From DATARH01 sp035309005 (lineage in GTDB: Bacteria > Pseudomonadota > Alphaproteobacteria > ATCC43930 > CGMCC-115725): a stretch of 29,018 bases of DNA. Under the pieces are notes generated by a model. The model searched no databases. It was not told the DNA's origin and was given only the letters and a program-made list of their open reading frames with translations. The stretch's first letter is position 1; every line of letters starts with the position of its first letter. The stretch is from assembly GCA_035309005.1 (NCBI GenBank), contig DATGFP010000062.1:1-29018 (forward strand). The letters are read 5' to 3'. Of the stretch, positions 14,285-24,321 are shown piece after piece. Both the position numbers and the translations under genes were made by a program.

Positions 14285-14431
14285 ATGGCGCGGACCGTAG
14301 TAGATATCCTTGGCGGAATTATTTGCCTCGCCGTGCTGATCGGTTTCGTCCGGTCGGTCTGGCGCAAACCTCCTGCCGGACCCGGTAGCAACTCTCCTAC
14401 CGGCGGCTTGCCGCCAGGGGGCGCAGGCTAG
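14285..14431 (+). CDS. Possible 48-aa single-span membrane peptide
   Basis: The frame from ATG 14285 to TAG 14431 reads MARTVVDILGGIICLAVLIG, then FVRSVWRKPP and a Gly/Pro/Ser-rich tail of 18 residues. The first 25 residues make one transmembrane helix followed by positive charges, so N-out/C-in is expected. The stretch has a lower GC content and different codon use (GTA, ATT, CTT, CCT) from its neighbours. A weak AAGAG lies about ten bases upstream. I do not recognise it. It may be a real small membrane protein or chance; the hydrophobic pattern and basic stop-transfer make it better than random. The rest of 14087-14284 holds a hairpin repeat and no other gene. Confidence 0.45.
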   Translation: MARTVVDILGGIICLAVLIGFVRSVWRKPPAGPGSNSPTGGLPPGGAG

Positions 14432-14504
14432 GGAACGCGGCTGGATTTTCCATCTGTGATATCGCCATTATTACGCGACAGGATTTTTTCCGAGAGGTTG
14501 GCCG

Positions 14505-15359
14505 ATGAGCATTACTGTCGCGATCGTCGCCCAGGGGATGATGGGGGCCGGGGTCGGGAAGCGCCTCCACGAGAGCGGCGCCCAGGTGCGCACGCTGCTC
14601 GGCGGGCGCAGCGCGGCGAGCGCCGAGCGCGCCCGCGACGCCGGCATGCAGCCGATGGCCGACGAGCGGGCGCTGCTGGAGGGCGCCGATTTCTTCCTGG
14701 CGATCCTGCCGCCGGGCGAAGCCGAAAGCCTGGCGCGGCGCCTCGCGCCGGCGCTGAGCGCGCTCGCCAAAAAGCCGATCTACGTCGATTGCAACGCGGT
14801 CAGCCCGCAAACCGCCGAGCGCGTCGCCGCGGCGGTCGCGCCGACCGGCGCCCTCTTTGTCGATGGCGGGATCATCGGCGGCCCGCCGCGGCCGGGCTAC
14901 AGCCCGCACATCTATGCGTCGGGCGCCGCGGTGGCGCAGACCCGCGTGCTGCGCGACTGGGGGCTCGACTGGCGGACCATCGACGGCCCCATCGGCGCCG
15001 CCTCCGGGCTCAAGATGTCCTATGCCGGGATCACCAAGGGGATCACCGCGCTGGGCTCCGCGATGATGCTCGGCGCGGCGCGCTTCGGCTGCGCCGAAGC
15101 CTTTCTCGCCGAACTCTCGGACAGCCAGCCGCAGATCTTCAAATACCTCTCGGCCAGCATCCCGCGGATGTACGACAAGGCCTATCGCTGGGTCGCCGAG
15201 ATGGAGGAGATCGCCGATTTTCACGGCGCCTACCGGCCGGCCGCCGACATCTACGCCGCGATCGCCCGGCACTATGCCGCGCTCGCCGCCGCCGAAGCCG
15301 AAACCCCGCCCGGCCCCGACAACCTGGTCCAGACGCTCGACCGCGTGCTCGGCCGCTAG
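14505..15359 (+). CDS. NAD(P)-dependent dehydrogenase, 6PGDH-like with DUF1932 C-terminal domain
   Basis: A 284-aa protein of the beta-hydroxyacid dehydrogenase/6-phosphogluconate dehydrogenase group. The Rossmann start VAIVAQGMMGAGVGKRLHES (4-23) departs from the usual GxGxxG, since the first Gly is replaced by Ala. DFFLAILPPGEA (64-75) and PIYVDCNAVSP (91-101) are the typical second and third motifs. FVDGGIIGGPP resembles the substrate loop, and GLKMSYAGITKGITAL carries the lysine expected in the catalytic position. The C-terminal half matches the DUF1932 helical domain. The substrate is unknown. It is flanked by hairpin repeats and appears monocistronic. Confidence 0.82.
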   Translation: MSITVAIVAQGMMGAGVGKRLHESGAQVRTLLGGRSAASAERARDAGMQPMADERALLEGADFFLAILPPGEAESLARRLAPALSALAKKPIYVDCNAVSPQTAERVAAAVAPTGALFVDGGIIGGPPRPGYSPHIYASGAAVAQTRVLRDWGLDWRTIDGPIGAASGLKMSYAGITKGITALGSAMMLGAARFGCAEAFLAELSDSQPQIFKYLSASIPRMYDKAYRWVAEMEEIADFHGAYRPAADIYAAIARHYAALAAAEAETPPGPDNLVQTLDRVLGR

Positions 15360-15374
15360 CGACGTAATATAATT

Positions 15375-15457
15375 CCGCATTCCCGGCGAAAGCCGGGACC
15401 CACTCTGCAGCGGCTGTCCGCCCGATGGGTGGGTCCCGGCTTTCGCCGGGAATGCGG
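15375..15457. repeat. 29-bp perfect inverted repeat (compound GNRA hairpin element)
   Basis: The arms 15375-15403 and 15429-15457 are perfect reverse complements over 29 bases, around a 25-base centre. Each arm holds its own hairpin, TCCCGGC-GAAA-GCCGGGA (15381-15398) and its mirror (15434-15451). The element is therefore two head-to-head copies of the same short repeat type seen at 14109. It lies between the dehydrogenase and recN. The rest of the gap up to 15632 is GC-rich, with a possible weak recN promoter (TTGCTG 15569, TTATAT 15593). Confidence 0.85.
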
Positions 15458-15632
15458 TTTCATGTATTCGCGCAGTCACCCCTGCCGACGGCTCTGATTC
15501 CTCCCCCCAAGACGCTCAGCGCTGGGTGGAGCGCGGCGGGGACGGCGGTGCGGGGGCGTGCGGCGGGGTTGCTGGCTTGCGGGGGCCGCGCCTTATATCA
15601 TTGCCGATGCGGATCAAACTTTATCGTCCGGC

Positions 15633-17305
<1,673 letters not shown>

Positions 17306-17309
<4 letters not shown>

Positions 17310-19420
17310 CGGCGGCGCTCTCGGCACAGTCGGTCGATGCGCTGAGCGAGGCGGAGGCCGAGGCCGAATTGGCGCGGTTGGCGGCCGAGATCCTGCACCA
17401 CGACCAGCTCTATTACGCCAAGGACGCGCCCGAGATTTCGGATGCCGCCTACGACGAACTGCGGCGCCGCAACGCGGCGATCGAGGCGCGCTTTCCCGAA
17501 CTCGTGCGCGCCGACAGCCCGTCGCGCCGCGTCGGCGCGGCGCCGGCCGCGACCTTCGCCAAGGTCACCCACAGCGTACCGATGCTGTCGCTGCAGAACG
17601 CCTTCGAGGAGGCGGACGTGCGCGATTTCTTTGCCAGCGTGCGCAATTTCTTCCGGCGCACCGCGACCGAGGCGCAGGTCGCCGAGGACGTCGTCGAGGT
17701 CATGGCCGAGCCGAAGATCGACGGGCTCTCGGCGGCGCTGCGTTACGAAGCCGGGCGGCTGGTGGTCGGCGCGACGCGCGGCGACGGCGTCACCGGCGAG
17801 GACATCACCGCGAATATCCGCACGCTGCAGAGCGTGCCCGAGCGGCTCGCCGGCAAGGACTGGCCCGACATCATCGAGATCCGCGGCGAAGTTTACATGG
17901 AGCGCGCCGGGTTTTTTGCGGTCAATGCCGAGCGCGAAGCGGCCGGCGAGCCGGTGTTCGCCAACCCGCGTAACGTCGCCGCCGGCTCGCTGCGTCAGCT
18001 CGACCCGGCGGTGACGGCGCGCCGGCCGCTGAAATTTTTTGCCTATCACTGGGGCGAGGCGAGCCGGCCGTTCGCGCGCACTCACGCCGAGGCGCTCGAA
18101 CGCTTCGCCGACTGGGGCTTCACGGTCAACGAGCATTCGCGGCTGTGCCGCGGGGTCGACGAAGTGCTCGCCTTCTACCGCGACATCGGCGAGCGCCGCG
18201 CCGGGCTGCCCTACGACATCGACGGCGTCGTCTACAAAATCAACGACCTCGCGCTGCAGGCCCGGCTCGGCATGGTCAGCCGGGCGCCGCGCTGGGCCTT
18301 GGCGCACAAATTTCCGGCGCAGCAGGCGCAAACCATCATGCGCGGCATCATGATCACGGTCGGGCGTCAGGGGACGCTGACCCCGACCGCGATGCTCGAG
18401 CCGATCACCGTCGGCGGCGTCGTCGTGCAGCGCGCGACGCTGCACAACGAGGACGAGATCGCGCGGAAGGACGTACGCATCGGCGACACGGTCATCGTGC
18501 AGCGCGCCGGCGACGTCATCCCGCAGATCGTCGGCGTCGTCATGGAGCGCCGGCCCAAGGATGCCGAGCCCTATGTGTTCCCGGACCATTGCCCGATCTG
18601 CAACAGCCTCGCGGTGCGCGAGCCCGGCATGGCGGCGCGGCGCTGCACCGGCGGCCTCATTTGCGCGGCGCAGGCGGTCGAGCGGCTGAAGCATTTCGTG
18701 GCGCGCGGCTCGTTCGACATCGAGGGACTGGGCGACAAGCACATCGCCGAATTCTGGCAAGACGGCCTCATTCGCCAGCCCGGCGACATTTTCCGGCTCA
18801 AGGCGGAGGAAATTTCCGGGCGCGAGGGCTGGGGCGAGGTCAGCGCCAAAAAGCTGCTGGCCGCGATCGACGAGCGCCGGCGCATCGCGCTCGACCGCTT
18901 CATCAACGCGCTCGGCATCCCGCAGGTCGGGCAGGCGACGGCGCGGCTCCTGGCGCGGCGCTACCGCTCGCTCGACGAATGGCGCCACGAGATGGAAGCG
19001 GCGCAGGACCCGGAAAGCGCCGCCTATAAGGGGCTCCTCGACGTACATGGCATCGGCGCGGCGATGGCGGCCGACATCGTCGGGTTCTTCGCCGAGCCGC
19101 ACAACCGCGAGATTCTGGACGATCTCGGGCGCGAGCTGACGGTGCTCGACTACGCGGCGCCGGCGCGGCGCGAATCGCCGCTCGCCGGCAAGACCATCGT
19201 CTTCACCGGCGGGCTCGATGCGATGAGCCGCTCGGAAGCCAAGGCGCGGGCCGAGGCGCTCGGCGCCAATGTCGCAAGCTCGGTGTCGGCCAAGACCGAT
19301 TATGTGGTGATCGGCGCCGACGCCGGCTCCAAGGCGGCGCGCGCCGCGGCGCTCGGGGTCGCGACGCTCGACGAGGCGCAGTGGCTGGAGCTGGCCGGCC
19401 TCGCCGACGCCGCGCCCTGA
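17306..19420 (+). CDS. ligA: NAD-dependent DNA ligase LigA
   Basis: A 704-aa protein that seals nicks during replication and repair using NAD. Domains in order are: Ia (HHDQLYYAKDAPEISDAAYD, NAD/NMN binding); adenylation domain with the catalytic lysine K137 in EPKIDG; OB fold (about 330-410); a zinc finger with Cys pairs in HCPICN and RRCTGGLICAAQ; helix-hairpin-helix repeats (FINALGIPQVGQATA, LLDVHGIGAAMA); and a C-terminal BRCT domain (GKTIVFTGGLDAMSRSEAKA). All key parts are present. The GTG start at 17306 overlaps the recN stop (GTGA), so the two are translationally coupled. The adjacent tonB-like gene begins 12 bases after the stop. Confidence 0.95.
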
Positions 19421-19432
19421 TCCGAGGCACGC

Positions 19433-20368
19433 ATGGCGCGGCCGGACGATCTCCTCGACCGCTTCAGGGTCGACCCGGCCGCGGTGGGGTCTGTTGGGGA
19501 ATCGCCGAAACTCCGGCCCGAGCCGGCCCTCGTCGTGGGCATTGCCGGTGGCGAGCAGGCCCTGCCGCGGCTCGACCCGGCGCGCGCGGCGGGCGCGCCG
19601 GAGGCGCGGGCGCCGGCCAGCCGGCAGCGGGGCGCGCTGTTGGGCGTCGTCGGCTCGCTCGCGCTGCATCTGCTGCCGCTGATCCTGCTCATGGATTTGA
19701 CGCCGGCGCCGGCCGCGCTGCCTGCCGCGATCCCGGTGCAGCTCGTCGTCGAGCCGCCGCCGGCGCCCAAGCCACCGCCGGCCCCCAAGCCCGAGGCGCG
19801 CAAGCCGCCGCCGGGGCGGCTCGCCTCGGACGATTTCGGCGAGACGGCGCCGCCCGACAAGCCGCCGGCCACGGCGCCGCCGGCCGCCGCCGGCGAAGCG
19901 GAAAAGCTGGTCGCCGTGATGCCGCCGCTGCCGGACGCACCGGCGGCGCCCGCCGAGCCGGTGCCGACGCCGGCCGCCAAGCCGCCGCCGAAACACATGG
20001 TCGTGGCGCGGCTCGCGCCCAACCGCGAGCCCGCGCCGCTTCGCGCGCGCTTTCCCGGGCCGGCGGCGACGCGCGACGAATACCTCGCCTACTGCATGTC
20101 GCTGATCCGGCGCTATTACGATATGCTGCCGCAATCGTTCCTCGCCGGCCGCCGCGGCAATACCGTGCTGTCGCTGGTGGTGCTCGACGACGGCACGATC
20201 GCGCGCGTCGCGGTCGCCCGCAGCTCGGGCTACCCGGACATCGACAGCCGGGTCGAACAGATGGTCGCCGCGGTGCGGCGCTTCCCGCCGCTGCCGCAAT
20301 GGATCCAGGGGCCGCGCATCACGCTGAATTATTCCCAGTCCTTCCCCGACGGACTGATCCGGCAATAA
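19433..20368 (+). CDS. TonB-like energy transducer, first of a tandem pair
   Basis: A 311-aa protein. It has a cytoplasmic N-terminus of about 66 residues and one transmembrane segment at about 68-88 (LLGVVGSLALHLLPLILLMDL). The S75-xxx-H79 pair matches the SxxxH pair of TonB that couples to ExbB/ExbD. A Pro/Lys/Ala-rich periplasmic spacer runs to about 205. The C-terminal TonB-type domain (FLAGRRGNTVLSLVVLDDGT, then SSGYPDIDSRVEQMV) ends the protein. TonB delivers proton-motive energy to outer-membrane receptors. E. coli TonB has only about a dozen residues before its membrane helix, so the N-terminus here is long. GAGG lies five bases upstream of ATG 19433. It shares an operon with ligA and a paralogue. 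exbB and exbD are not in the window. Confidence 0.8.
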   Translation: MARPDDLLDRFRVDPAAVGSVGESPKLRPEPALVVGIAGGEQALPRLDPARAAGAPEARAPASRQRGALLGVVGSLALHLLPLILLMDLTPAPAALPAAIPVQLVVEPPPAPKPPPAPKPEARKPPPGRLASDDFGETAPPDKPPATAPPAAAGEAEKLVAVMPPLPDAPAAPAEPVPTPAAKPPPKHMVVARLAPNREPAPLRARFPGPAATRDEYLAYCMSLIRRYYDMLPQSFLAGRRGNTVLSLVVLDDGTIARVAVARSSGYPDIDSRVEQMVAAVRRFPPLPQWIQGPRITLNYSQSFPDGLIRQ

Positions 20369-20394
20369 GCGGCTGAGCGGATAGGATCTCGCGG

Positions 20395-21543
20395 GTGCCA
20401 GTGGACGATCTTATTGAACGCTCCCCGGCTCGCCCGCCGGATAGACCGCCGGACCGCTCCCCGGCTCGCCCTACCGCGCCGTTCGAGATTGCCGGGGCGG
20501 GCGGCGCGGCGCCCGAGGGCGGGCACCCGGCGCTGGTCTGCGCCTGGGCGCCGTTCCCGGTCGAGTTCGGCGGCAGCTGGTGGCTCGATCCGGCGGCGGC
20601 CGCCGGCACCGTCGAGCCCGAAACGGCGCTTGCCTTTGGCTGGGCCCCCTTTCCGGTCGAATTCGGGCAAACCTGGTGGCTCGACCCCAAGGGCGCGGCG
20701 GAGCCCGAACAGTCGCCGCCGCCGGTGCTGCAGCGCGGCTCGCGGTGGGGGCTCGTCGGTTCGCTCGGGGTGCACCTCCTGCCGCTGCTCCTGCTGCTCG
20801 GCGGCACCACCGCGCCGGCCGAGCTCGCCGGGGCGATCCCGGTGCAGCTGGTGATCGAGCGGCCGGCGGTGGAGAGCTTTGTCGAAACGCCGCTCGAAGC
20901 GGCGAAGAGCGCGCTGCCGCCGGCTGGGACGCCACCGGCCGAGACGCCGCCCGAGACAAAAGTCGCCACCGTGCCGCCCAAACCCGCCGCGCCGCCGGAA
21001 CCGCCGCCAAAGCCAGTCGCGATCCCGCCGCTGAAGCCCAGCCCGCCAAAGCCCAGCCCGCCAAAGCCCAGCCCGCCACAGCCCAGCCCGCCAAAACCCC
21101 GGGCGGAGCCTAATCCGCCGCACGAGGCCCCGCCGCACGAGGCCCCGCCGCGCGAGGCGGCGCCGGCGCCCGCGGCGCGCCAGCCGGAGCAGACGGCGAG
21201 CGTGGCGCCCTCGGTCGCATCGGTGGCGCCGACCGCCGCCGGCGACACCGGCAACGGCAACTATCTCGACTACCTCGTCACCCTGACCCGGCGTCACGCA
21301 GACATGCTGACGGCCGCCTTCCTCGCCGGGCGCCGCGGCGAGACGGTGCTGTCGGTCGTCGTCCTCGCCGACGGCACGATCGGCAGCATCGCGATCAAGC
21401 GCAGCTCGGGCTATCCCGACATCGACGCGCGGATCCAGCAGATGGTTGCCGCGGTCGGCCGCTTTCCGCCGCCGCCGGCGCGCTTCCAGGGCCCCGACCT
21501 CGCCCTCGATTTCAAGCTGATCTTCCCGGACGCGTTCCAGTAG
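20395..21543 (+). CDS. TonB-like energy transducer, second copy, with repeated N-terminal motif
   Basis: A 382-aa paralogue of the preceding gene. The C-terminal domain (FLAGRRGETVLSVVVLADGT, then SSGYPDIDARIQQMVAAV) and the transmembrane helix at about 117-137 with S123-xxx-H127 are closely similar. The cytoplasmic N-terminus is about 116 residues. It holds the motif WAPFPVEFGxxWWLDP twice (51-66 and 83-98), plus a Pro/Arg repeat SPARPPDRPPDRSPARP near residue 10. The periplasmic spacer contains several SPPKP units. GTG 20395 follows AGGA by eight bases; GTG 20401 is a poorer alternative. The two genes look like a tandem duplication that diverged in the N-terminus. Their different spacers could reach different receptors or ExbBD pairs (inference). 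Confidence 0.78.
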   Translation: MPVDDLIERSPARPPDRPPDRSPARPTAPFEIAGAGGAAPEGGHPALVCAWAPFPVEFGGSWWLDPAAAAGTVEPETALAFGWAPFPVEFGQTWWLDPKGAAEPEQSPPPVLQRGSRWGLVGSLGVHLLPLLLLLGGTTAPAELAGAIPVQLVIERPAVESFVETPLEAAKSALPPAGTPPAETPPETKVATVPPKPAAPPEPPPKPVAIPPLKPSPPKPSPPKPSPPQPSPPKPRAEPNPPHEAPPHEAPPREAAPAPAARQPEQTASVAPSVASVAPTAAGDTGNGNYLDYLVTLTRRHADMLTAAFLAGRRGETVLSVVVLADGTIGSIAIKRSSGYPDIDARIQQMVAAVGRFPPPPARFQGPDLALDFKLIFPDAFQ

Positions 21544-21562
21544 GAGGGCGAGCCGCCGCCGG

Positions 21563-22348
21563 TCAGCCGGCGCCCAGCCAGTCGAGCGCGGCGCGCAGCC
21601 GCACGACCTCGCCGACGACGACGAGCGTCGGCGGCTCGATGCCGGCCGCAGCGGCGTCGCCCGCGGCCTCGGCCAGCGTCGACACCAGCACGCGCTGCCC
21701 GGCGGTCGTTGCCTTGCTGACGACCGCGACGGGTTCGTCCGGCCGCCTGCCGGCCGCGATCAGCCGCGCCGCGATGCGCCCGAAATGCGGCAGGCCCATG
21801 TAGAAGACGAGGACCGGCGAGCCTTTGGCGACCGCCTCCCAGTCGACGCCCTGCGGCACCCCGCCGCTGCGGTCGTGGCCGCTGAGAAGGGTGACGGCCG
21901 AGCCGTGATCGCGGTGGGTCAAGGGGATGCCGGCATAGGCGAGCCCGCCGATCCCGGCGGTGATCCCCGGCACGATGCGGAACGGCACGCGCGCCGCCGC
22001 CAGCGCCATCCCCTCTTCGGCGCCCCGGCCGAAGACGCAGGGGTCGCCGCCCTTGAGGCGCAGCACGCGGCGGCCGCCCCGCGCCAGCGCGATCAGCCGG
22101 GCCGAGATGTCGGGCTGGCTGGGCGACGGCCGGCCGCCGCGCTTGCCGGCATAGTCGAGCGTGGCGCCGGGCCGCGCCAGCGCCAGGATGCGCGGATCGA
22201 CCAGCGCGTCGTAGACGACGTTGTCGGCTTGCTCCAGGGCATGGAGCGCCAACGCGGTCAGGAGGCCGGGGTCGCCCGGCCCGGCCCCGACCAGCCAGAC
22301 GCTGCCTGGGCGGAACTCGGGCAATTGGAGACGCGCGCCGTCGATCAT
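21563..22348 (-). CDS. cobA: Uroporphyrinogen-III C-methyltransferase (SUMT)
   Basis: A 261-aa tetrapyrrole methylase that adds two SAM-derived methyl groups to uroporphyrinogen III to give precorrin-2, the branch point to siroheme and cobalamin. It contains VWLVGAGPGDPGLLT (17-31), a KRGGRPSPSQPDIS segment, LRLKGGDPCVFGRG, and VPGITAGIGGLAYAGIPLTHR across two adjacent blocks, and ends VVGEVVRLRAALDWL. It is a stand-alone SUMT without the CysG dehydrogenase/chelatase domain. ATG 22348 is used, although no ribosome site is evident; a GTG at 22363 is possible. The much longer open frame upstream is antisense to cbiD. The gene is divergent from cbiD across an 84-base gap and converges with the tonB gene, 19 bases away. 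Confidence 0.93.
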   Translation of the reverse strand: MIDGARLQLPEFRPGSVWLVGAGPGDPGLLTALALHALEQADNVVYDALVDPRILALARPGATLDYAGKRGGRPSPSQPDISARLIALARGGRRVLRLKGGDPCVFGRGAEEGMALAAARVPFRIVPGITAGIGGLAYAGIPLTHRDHGSAVTLLSGHDRSGGVPQGVDWEAVAKGSPVLVFYMGLPHFGRIAARLIAAGRRPDEPVAVVSKATTAGQRVLVSTLAEAAGDAAAAGIEPPTLVVVGEVVRLRAALDWLGAG

Positions 22349-22432
22349 CCGGGCAACGTACACAAAGGCCGCGCCGCGGGGTAGGTCAGCACGGCGATTC
22401 AACCAGGGCGAAAGTTGCTCTAAGATCGCGCG

Positions 22433-23545
22433 ATGGCAGGGGACGCACAGGCGCCGTTGCGCCGCGGCTGGACCACCGGCGCCTGCGCCGTGGCGGCGGC
22501 GCGCGCTGCCTTCAGCGCGCTCCTGACCGGCCGCTTCCCCGATCCCGTCACGATCCGCCTGCCGCGCGGCCAGGCCCCGCGATTCGCGCTGGCGCTGGCC
22601 GAGCGGCGGGACGGCGTCGCGCGCGCCGGCATCCTCAAGGACGCCGGCGACGACCCCGACGTGACGCATGGCGCGCTGATCGTCGCCGAGCTCGCCTGGG
22701 GGACGCCCGGCAGCGGCATCCGCTTCCGCGCCGGCGCCGGGGTCGGCACCGTGACGCGGCCCGGCCTGCCGCTCGCGGTCGGCGAGCCGGCGATCAACCC
22801 GGCGCCGCGCGCGATGATCGCAGCGGCGCTCGCCGATGTCGCCGAAGCGAACGGCGCGCCGCCGCCGGACCTCGTCGTGACGATCGCGATCCCGGGCGGC
22901 GAAGCGCTCGCCGAGCGGACGATGAACGCCCGCCTCGGCATTATCGGCGGCCTCTCGGTGCTCGGCACCACCGGGGTCGTCGTGCCGTATTCCTGCGCCT
23001 CGTGGATCCACGCGATCCACCGCGGCATCGACGTCGCGCGCGCCGCCGGGCTCGAGCATATCGCGGCGGCCACCGGCACGACCTCGGAACGCGCGGTGCA
23101 GCGTCTCTACTCGCTCTCTGACCAGGCGCTCATCGACATGGGCGACTTTGCCGGCGGCACCCTCAAATACCTGCGCCGCCACCCGGTGAGGCGGCTGACG
23201 GTGGCGGGCGGCTTCGCCAAGCTCGCCAAGCTGGCGCAGGGTAATCTCGACCTGCATTCGAGCCGCAGCCGGCTCGACGGCGACGCGCTCGCCGGCCTTC
23301 TCGCGGCGGTCGGCGGCGGCCCCGTCGCGGTTGCCGCGGCGCGGCGCGGGGAGAGCGCGGCGGCGGTCCTCGACAGTGCCGGCGAGCATCGCGCGGCGCT
23401 CGCCGCGGCGGTGGCGCGGCAGGCGCGCGAGGTGGCGCTGGCGACGCTCTCGGGCGACATTGGGGTCGAGGTCGCGGTGGTTGGCCGGGACGGCGATATT
23501 CTCGCCCGCAGCGGCGGAGCGGATTTTCCGGGCGCGGCGGCATGA
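22433..23545 (+). CDS. cbiD: Cobalt-precorrin-5B (C1)-methyltransferase CbiD
   Basis: A 370-aa protein. The N-terminal LRRGWTTGACAVAAARAA (9-26) is the CbiD signature. Next come AGILKDAGDDPDVTHGALI (65-83), a Gly-rich GVGTVTRPGLPLAVGEPAINP region, and MNARLGIIGGLSVLGTTGVV. GNLDLHSSRS lies in the C-terminal half. CbiD methylates C-1 of the corrin ring. It is normally paired with the oxygen-independent route but is also found in alphaproteobacteria that lack CobF. It is the first gene of a three-gene run with cobK and an ankyrin-repeat gene, with a 4-base stop-start overlap (ATGA) to cobK. The ribosome site is weak. Confidence 0.93.
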   Translation: MAGDAQAPLRRGWTTGACAVAAARAAFSALLTGRFPDPVTIRLPRGQAPRFALALAERRDGVARAGILKDAGDDPDVTHGALIVAELAWGTPGSGIRFRAGAGVGTVTRPGLPLAVGEPAINPAPRAMIAAALADVAEANGAPPPDLVVTIAIPGGEALAERTMNARLGIIGGLSVLGTTGVVVPYSCASWIHAIHRGIDVARAAGLEHIAAATGTTSERAVQRLYSLSDQALIDMGDFAGGTLKYLRRHPVRRLTVAGGFAKLAKLAQGNLDLHSSRSRLDGDALAGLLAAVGGGPVAVAAARRGESAAAVLDSAGEHRAALAAAVARQAREVALATLSGDIGVEVAVVGRDGDILARSGGADFPGAAA

Positions 23546-24321
23546 GCGAAGGCCGCCTTTTGATCCTCGGCGGCACCGGCGAGGCGGCGGCGCTGGCGCA
23601 GGGCGCGCTCGCCCGGTTTGGCGACGCGATCCGGGTGACGACCGCGCTGGCCGGCCGCACCCGGCAGCCGGGGCCGCTCGCCGGCGAGGTGCGGATCGGC
23701 GGCTTCGGCGGCGCGGTGGGGCTTGCGGCCTACCTCGCCGAACACGCGATCGACCGCCTGATCGACGCGACCCACCCGTTCGCCGCGGAAATTTCGCGGG
23801 CGGCGCGCCTCGCCGCCGAGCAAACCCGGGTGCCGCGCCTCGTGCTGCGCCGCCCGCAATGGCGCCGCCATCCGCTCGACCGCTGGATCGAGGTCGACAA
23901 CCTTGCCGCCGCCGCGCGGCTGGTCGGCCGCGTCGGCCGGCGCGCCTGGCTGACGGTCGGCGCCACCGGGCTCGAAGCGTTCGCGCCGGCCGAGGGCGTC
24001 AGTTTCGTGGTGCGCCTGATCGACCAGCCGCGCGCGCCATTGCCGCTGCCGCGGTGCGAGATCGTGCTCGGGCGCGGCCCGTTCGGCGTCGTCGAGGAGC
24101 GTCGGCTCATCGCGCGCCACGCGATCGACGTCCTGGTATGCAAGGCGAGCGGCGGCGCCGCCACCGAGGCGAAGCTCGTCGCGGCGCGCGAACTCGGCCT
24201 GCCGGTCGTCATGGTGCGGCGGCCGCCGGCCGAGCCGGGCCCGGCGGTCGAGACCGTCGCGGCGGCGCTCGACTGGCTCGCCGGGCTCGAGCGGCCGGCA
24301 GAGGCGCGGCGCCTGCCGTGA
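23542..24321 (+). CDS. cobK: Precorrin-6A reductase (CobK/CbiJ)
   Basis: A 259-aa NADPH-dependent reductase that reduces the precorrin-6A macrocycle. It opens LLILGGTGEAAALAQGAL (6-23), the family nucleotide-binding start. It contains IDATHPFAAEISRAA, characteristic of CobK/CbiJ, then WLTVGATGLEAF and a C-terminal ASGGAATEAKLVAARELGLP segment with VVMVRRP. Both its ATG and its stop overlap neighbours by four bases (ATGA with cbiD, GTGA with the ankyrin gene), so the three genes are almost certainly one transcript. Other corrin genes are not in the window. Confidence 0.92.
   Translation: MSEGRLLILGGTGEAAALAQGALARFGDAIRVTTALAGRTRQPGPLAGEVRIGGFGGAVGLAAYLAEHAIDRLIDATHPFAAEISRAARLAAEQTRVPRLVLRRPQWRRHPLDRWIEVDNLAAAARLVGRVGRRAWLTVGATGLEAFAPAEGVSFVVRLIDQPRAPLPLPRCEIVLGRGPFGVVEERRLIARHAIDVLVCKASGGAATEAKLVAARELGLPVVMVRRPPAEPGPAVETVAAALDWLAGLERPAEARRLP

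Noticed and set aside
22349..22432. Cobalamin riboswitch before cbiD
   Set aside because: The gap to cobA is only 84 bases and has no B12 box.
22349..23389. N-terminal extension of cobA to 608 codons
   Set aside because: The extension is antisense to cbiD. SUMT proteins are about 260 residues, which fits the start at 22348.
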